Shown here one piece after another: positions 5,885 through 9,490 of a DNA stretch of 9,490 nt; the first letter of the stretch is position 1; each line of letters starts with the position of its first letter. Position numbers and translations under genes: made by a program. Source of the stretch: Bacteroidota bacterium (lineage in GTDB: Bacteria; Bacteroidota; Bacteroidia; Flavobacteriales; Schleiferiaceae); NCBI GenBank assembly GCA_005786915.1, contig SYCM01000075.1, positions 1 to 9,490 on the forward strand. Reading direction: 5' to 3'. The notes beneath the pieces were generated by a model that was not told where the DNA came from, made no database searches, and saw nothing but the letters and a program-made list of their open reading frames with translations.

Positions 5885-7777
5885 TTAGGCCAAACGTTCC
5901 AGGGAACGGTGAACAAACGCCGTCAATCGTTCGCCCGTCAACAATCCCTGCTGCAGCAGCGCGAGGTCTTTTGCGTGTAAAATGAGCTGGTCGCGCTCGG
6001 TAGGCTCTTCAGCTTTGAGAATTTTCCCCGCCAAGGCATGGTTTCCGTTCACCACCACGTCGTAGTGGTCGGGAAAATCGCCCATACCCATGAATCCGCC
6101 GCCTCCGGTCGCGCTCATTTCTTTCATGCGCCGCATGTACTCGGGCATCACCACCATCATCGGCAGGTCGTCGCTGGCCAGGGCTTCCACTCGGACGCTG
6201 TAGTTTTTATCGTTAATGGCACCTTCGACATAGCCCTTGAGGCTTTCTTTTTCGGAATCGGTCAGCAAGTGCGCACGTTCTCCTTCTTTCGGAATCAGTT
6301 TGTCGAGCGTGTCGCTGTCAACTCGAGCGAAGCGGACTTTTTCTTTGGATCCCTCGATTTTTTGAATCCAGTGGCCGGCGATCGGAGAGTCGAGCAGTAC
6401 CACGTCGTAGCCTTCTGCTTGTGCCTTTTGAATGCTGCCGTGTTGGCTGTCTTTGTTCGAGGCGTAGAGCACCACCTTCGTGCCGTCCTTGTCGGTTTGA
6501 AGGGCTGAGATTTTTTCGAGGTACTCGTCAATCGTGTAGTTCTGCTCGTCCACCGCGCTGCGAAGCAGGCTGAACTTCTGGGCGCGCTCAAAAAACTTAT
6601 CGTCGGTCACCATTCCGTACTCGATGATGACGGCGATGTCCTTGAACTTCTGCTCGAAGTCGACGCGGTCCGCCTTAAACATTTCTTCGAGTTTGTCGGC
6701 CACTTTTTTGGTGATGTGGCCGCTGATTTTTTTGACGTTTCCATCGGCCTGCAGGTAGCTGCGCGATACGTTGAGCGGAATGTCTTTTGAGTCAATCACC
6801 CCGTGCAGCATCATCAAGAATTCGGGGACGATGCCCTCCACATTGTCGGTCACAAAAACCTGCGACTGGTATAGCTGAATCTTGTTCTTATTGAGCTCCA
6901 TGTTGGGCTTGATTTTCGGGAAGAACAGAATTCCAGTCAAATCAAACGGGTAGTCCACGTTCATGTGGATGTGGAAGAGGGGCTCCTCAAAGGTGTAGGG
7001 GTAAAGCGCCTTGTAAAACGCTTTGTAGTCTTCGTCGCTCAGTTCGCTGGGCTTCTTGGTCCAAGCTGGACTGTCGGGGTTGATGACGTTGGGCACCTTC
7101 TTGGTTTCCCACTTGGCGTCTTCGCCCTCGGCGGCCGCGTTGTAGCGCTCGTCTTTTTCGCCGCAGACGATGGGCACGCTCATGAATCGGGCGTACTTCT
7201 TGAGCAGCTCGTTGATTTTGAATTCTTCGAGGAATTCTTCGGAATCGCCGTCAATGTGCAGAATGATGTCGGTTCCGCGGTCTTTTTTCTTCTTTGCCTC
7301 CAGCTGGTACTCGGGCGATCCGTCGCAGGACCAGAAGGCGCCCTCGGCTTCGGCAGACTTCCAGCTGCGGGTGTGAATCTCCACCTTGCTCGAAACCATA
7401 AAGCTCGAGTAGAAGCCGAGTCCAAAGTGGCCAATAATGGCTCCCTTGTCAATTTTGCCTTCGTAGGCGTTGACGAATTCGGTAGCGCCCGAAAAGGCGA
7501 CGTCGTTAATGTACTTGTTGACTTCGTCTGAGGTCATGCCGATGCCGCGGTCGCGAATCGTGAGGGTCTTCTTCTTTTTATCGACGTCCACGTGAATCGT
7601 CAAGTCACCGAGTTCGCCCGAAAATTCGCCGAGGTTGCTGAGCGTTTTTAGCTTGTTGGTGGCGTCTACAGCGTTGGAGATGAGCTCGCGCAAAAAGATC
7701 TCGTGGTCGCTGTAGAGAAACTTCTTGATGACGGGAAAGATGTTGTCCGCCGATACGTTGATTTTACCTGTAGCCAT
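5885..7777 (-). CDS. htpG: molecular chaperone HtpG (bacterial Hsp90)
   Basis: A cytoplasmic ATP-dependent dimeric chaperone, 630 aa, close to the usual bacterial length (E. coli about 624). The N-terminal GHKL ATPase domain shows FLRELISNAVDATNKLK (28-44, with E31, N35 and D38), DRGIGMT (76-82) and GHFGLGFYSSFMV (116-128, the ATP lid glycines). The middle domain has FHIHMNVDYPFDLTGILFFP (268-287) and LNVSRSYLQ (335-343), whose R339 corresponds to the ATP-sensing arginine. The C-terminal dimerisation domain ends RSLERLA with no MEEVD tail, as expected in bacteria. The start MATGKINVSADNIFPVIKKF matches family N-termini. It leads the leftward pair with the DUF2911 protein and is divergent from crtA across 76 bases. 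I see no CIRCE-type heat-shock operator upstream. Nothing is missing or broken. Confidence 0.98.
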   Translation of the reverse strand: MATGKINVSADNIFPVIKKFLYSDHEIFLRELISNAVDATNKLKTLSNLGEFSGELGDLTIHVDVDKKKKTLTIRDRGIGMTSDEVNKYINDVAFSGATEFVNAYEGKIDKGAIIGHFGLGFYSSFMVSSKVEIHTRSWKSAEAEGAFWSCDGSPEYQLEAKKKKDRGTDIILHIDGDSEEFLEEFKINELLKKYARFMSVPIVCGEKDERYNAAAEGEDAKWETKKVPNVINPDSPAWTKKPSELSDEDYKAFYKALYPYTFEEPLFHIHMNVDYPFDLTGILFFPKIKPNMELNKNKIQLYQSQVFVTDNVEGIVPEFLMMLHGVIDSKDIPLNVSRSYLQADGNVKKISGHITKKVADKLEEMFKADRVDFEQKFKDIAVIIEYGMVTDDKFFERAQKFSLLRSAVDEQNYTIDEYLEKISALQTDKDGTKVVLYASNKDSQHGSIQKAQAEGYDVVLLDSPIAGHWIQKIEGSKEKVRFARVDSDTLDKLIPKEGERAHLLTDSEKESLKGYVEGAINDKNYSVRVEALASDDLPMMVVMPEYMRRMKEMSATGGGGFMGMGDFPDHYDVVVNGNHALAGKILKAEEPTERDQLILHAKDLALLQQGLLTGERLTAFVHRSLERLA

Positions 7778-7853
7778 TTTTTAAACGTTTAGTGCGTTGC
7801 CTGGGGAACAAGGGCTGTGCCATGGCGGTTACCTTAGCACAACGACTGACAAA

Positions 7854-8555
7854 ATGGCAACCACTCCCTTCATCACCGTGCGCTTCTTTTGCTGGCACGG
7901 CCGACGCGCCCAGTGGCGCGCCTTCGGGGCCCAGGGATTTGCCTTGCGCCAGCCGTGGTCGGCCGACGGGCTCCGCTTTGCGAAGCAGTTGGGGAGCGGT
8001 GCCGGCGGCGGATTCTCCATCTGGCCCGACTTCAGCACCTACGCTTGGTTTGGAGTTTGGGAATCGAAGACCCATGCCGACGCGTTTTTTGCGAAGGACC
8101 CTCGGTGGGCCGAATGGCGGACGTCAGCTCATGAGGAGTGGGGGTGGAATGCCCTGCCCGTAAGGGGTCACGGAAGCTGGGACGGCGTGCACCTGCTTGA
8201 AGGGGTTGAGCTTGCGAGCTTGAGTCCCGATGATGAAGTGGCCGTGCTTACCCGAGCCCGCATTAAGTGGTCGCAGGCCCTGCGTTTTTGGTGGAACGTT
8301 CCCGGCGCCAGCCGCCACCTCGACCGCCTGCCTGAGTTAATCTACCGCAAAGGCGTAGGCGAGTTGCCCCTCGTCGAGCAAGCGACCTTGAGCGTTTGGC
8401 GGAGTGCGGAGGCCCTAGACGCCTTCGCCTACCGAAGCCGTGAGCACGCCCCCATGGTGCGTAAAACGCGGGAATTCGCGTGGTACAGCGAAGAAATGTT
8501 CCTCAGGATGAAGGTGTTGGAACGTTGGGAGCCGCGCCCTATCTTGGGTGCATGA
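7854..8555 (+). CDS. crtA: CrtA-type carotenoid 2-ketolase (spheroidene monooxygenase family)
   Basis: The 233-aa product matches the length (about 230-240 aa) and motif order of CrtA, the oxygenase that puts a keto group at C-2 of acyclic carotenoids in purple bacteria. Visible landmarks are VRFFCWHGRRAQWRAFGAQG (9-28), GLRFAKQLGSGAGGGFSIWPDFSTYAWFGVW (39-69), AVLTRARIKWSQALRFWWNVP (130-150), KGVGELPLVEQATLSVW (166-182) and FAWYSEEMFLRMKV (208-221). The ATG at 7854 is chosen because the conserved N-terminus starts right after it; an in-frame ATG at 7797 would add 19 unrelated residues. Its stop overlaps the start of the AlkB-like gene in ATGA, so the two are almost certainly cotranscribed and translationally coupled. 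CrtA-like proteins also occur in carotenoid-pigmented Flavobacteriales, where the true substrate is not clear to me. No other carotenoid gene is in the window. The family is clear; the reaction here is inferred. Confidence 0.82.
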   Translation: MATTPFITVRFFCWHGRRAQWRAFGAQGFALRQPWSADGLRFAKQLGSGAGGGFSIWPDFSTYAWFGVWESKTHADAFFAKDPRWAEWRTSAHEEWGWNALPVRGHGSWDGVHLLEGVELASLSPDDEVAVLTRARIKWSQALRFWWNVPGASRHLDRLPELIYRKGVGELPLVEQATLSVWRSAEALDAFAYRSREHAPMVRKTREFAWYSEEMFLRMKVLERWEPRPILGA

Positions 8556-9490
8556 CCGGACTGCGCTACCTTCTTTCGTTGCTTCTTCCTGCGTCGATTT
8601 ACCTCGGGTTGCTGAGCCGCGGCCCGTTGGCCTTTGCCGCGCTTGGGTTTGCGTTTGGGTTGGTTCCGCTGCTCGAAGCGGTGCTGCCCGCCTTTGCCGC
8701 CAATCTAAGCGAGGCCCAGCGGGCCGAGCGCTTGAGGCAGCCGTGGTACGACGCGCTGGTGCTCGCCCAAATTCCACTGCACGTCGGGGCGATTGCGCTT
8801 TTTGTGCACGTGGTTCCTCAAGACCGCGCCGCGGGCGACCTTCTCTCGCTGGTGGGGCACATTACGGCCATGGGGGTTTCGTGCGGATCCTTAGCCATCA
8901 ACATTGCCCATGAATTGGGCCACCGTCCGAACGCCACCTACCAGCGTTTAGCCCAAGGATTGCTGGTCACCACCTTGTACGGCCAGTTTTTCATTGACCA
9001 CAATTTGGGGCATCACAAAAACGTGGCGACGCCCGAAGATGCTTCGACGGCCCGATACGGCGAACTGCTCTATGTTTTTTGGTTGCGGAGCATACTCGGC
9101 GTGTGGCGCACCGCATGGCGCTTAAAGCCGGGATTAATGGCGGTCATGATTGCCGCGGAATCGCTGATGCTCCTCGCACTATGGCTCATCGCTCCTCAGG
9201 CGCTGTTGCCGTTTTTAGGTGCCGCGGCCATGGGCATTTTGTTGCTTGAAACGGTAAACTACATCGAGCACTACGGACTGCGGCGCCAAAAGGTGAGCGA
9301 ATTCCGCTACGAAAATGCCCAGCCGGCGCACTCCTGGAATTCAAACCATCCCTTGGGTCGGTTCATGCTGTTTGAGCTCACGCGGCACTCTGATCACCAT
9401 GCGCACCCGCACAAGCCCTATCCGGTGCTCGATCATTTTGACGAAGCACCCCAAATGCCGGCGGGTTATCCCGCAATGATGGTGCTGGCG
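8552..9490 (+). CDS. alkB: AlkB-type alkane 1-monooxygenase / membrane di-iron hydroxylase (3' end outside window)
   Basis: An integral-membrane non-haem di-iron oxygenase. The characterised family hydroxylates terminal carbons of medium- to long-chain alkanes with electrons from rubredoxin. The 313 visible residues begin with ATG overlapping the crtA stop. Hydrophobic segments lie at about 5-20, 27-50, 70-88, 98-118, 132-148, 196-213 and 215-235. All nine expected metal-ligand histidines are present: HELGH (H120, H124), HNLGHH (H150, H154, H155) with ATPEDASTARYGE after it, NYIEHYGL (H240) and HSDHH (H279, H282, H283). The closing HFDEAPQMPAGYPAMMVLA resembles the normal C-terminal region, so probably only the last few dozen residues are missing. 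Rubredoxin and its reductase are not in view. The link to a carotenoid-type oxygenase leaves open a lipid or carotenoid substrate rather than alkanes. Confidence 0.9.
   Translation, partial: MTGLRYLLSLLLPASIYLGLLSRGPLAFAALGFAFGLVPLLEAVLPAFAANLSEAQRAERLRQPWYDALVLAQIPLHVGAIALFVHVVPQDRAAGDLLSLVGHITAMGVSCGSLAINIAHELGHRPNATYQRLAQGLLVTTLYGQFFIDHNLGHHKNVATPEDASTARYGELLYVFWLRSILGVWRTAWRLKPGLMAVMIAAESLMLLALWLIAPQALLPFLGAAAMGILLLETVNYIEHYGLRRQKVSEFRYENAQPAHSWNSNHPLGRFMLFELTRHSDHHAHPHKPYPVLDHFDEAPQMPAGYPAMMVLA

Noticed and set aside
7782..7791. TAAACGTTTA palindrome upstream of htpG as an operator
   Set aside because: At ten AT-rich bases it is short enough to arise by chance, and it does not match a heat-shock operator I know.
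7830..7837. TACCTTAG as the -7 promoter element of crtA
   Set aside because: It has one mismatch to TAnnTTTG and sits well relative to the ATG, but no TTG is found 17-23 bases upstream.
1..9490. CRISPR arrays, insertion sequences, long direct repeats, toxin-antitoxin or defence genes
   Set aside because: None seen on either strand. Gene order is compact, and the longest stretch without a gene is 93 bases (4918-5010).

Overview
The window looks like a chromosomal segment of a fairly GC-rich member of Bacteroidota, most likely a marine-type Flavobacteriales. Three things point there. The TonB-dependent receptor has the Bacteroidota layout of signal peptide, carboxypeptidase-like regulatory domain, plug and barrel. 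The HtpG carries the Bacteroidota-style NVSRSYLQ version of its catalytic-loop segment. Recognisable promoters are of the TTG-N18/19-TAnnTTTG type, and ribosome binding sites are weak or absent. No mobile element, CRISPR array or rRNA is visible.

Layout, left to right. The left edge holds the first 17 bases of a leftward tRNA gene, preceded by a near-consensus Bacteroidota promoter that overlaps the 3' end of the next gene. Positions 42-1214 (-) encode an FtsX/LolE-type ABC transporter permease. It is divergent from namZ (1213-2532, +), an exported exo-beta-N-acetylmuramidase of the DUF1343/GH171 family; the most plausible start codons of the two genes overlap in a single CATG. namZ converges, with 6 bases between stop codons, on a TonB-dependent outer-membrane receptor (2539-4917, -). 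A strong intrinsic terminator built on a 34-base perfect palindrome separates this receptor from the leftward pair htpG (5885-7777) and a secreted DUF2911-TPR protein (5011-5850), which lie 34 bases apart. Across a 76-base divergent spacer from htpG, a rightward pair begins: a CrtA-type carotenoid ketolase (7854-8555) and an AlkB-type membrane di-iron hydroxylase (8552 to the window end, incomplete). These two overlap by ATGA.

How the genes relate. Most are housekeeping or envelope functions: permease, murein recycling, outer-membrane uptake, chaperone. The most interesting unit is the crtA-alkB pair, whose tight coupling suggests two oxygenases acting in one lipid or carotenoid modification pathway. 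Next is the divergent permease/namZ pair with interlocked start codons, where each promoter must lie inside the other gene. I did not find a clear new defence or mobile system.
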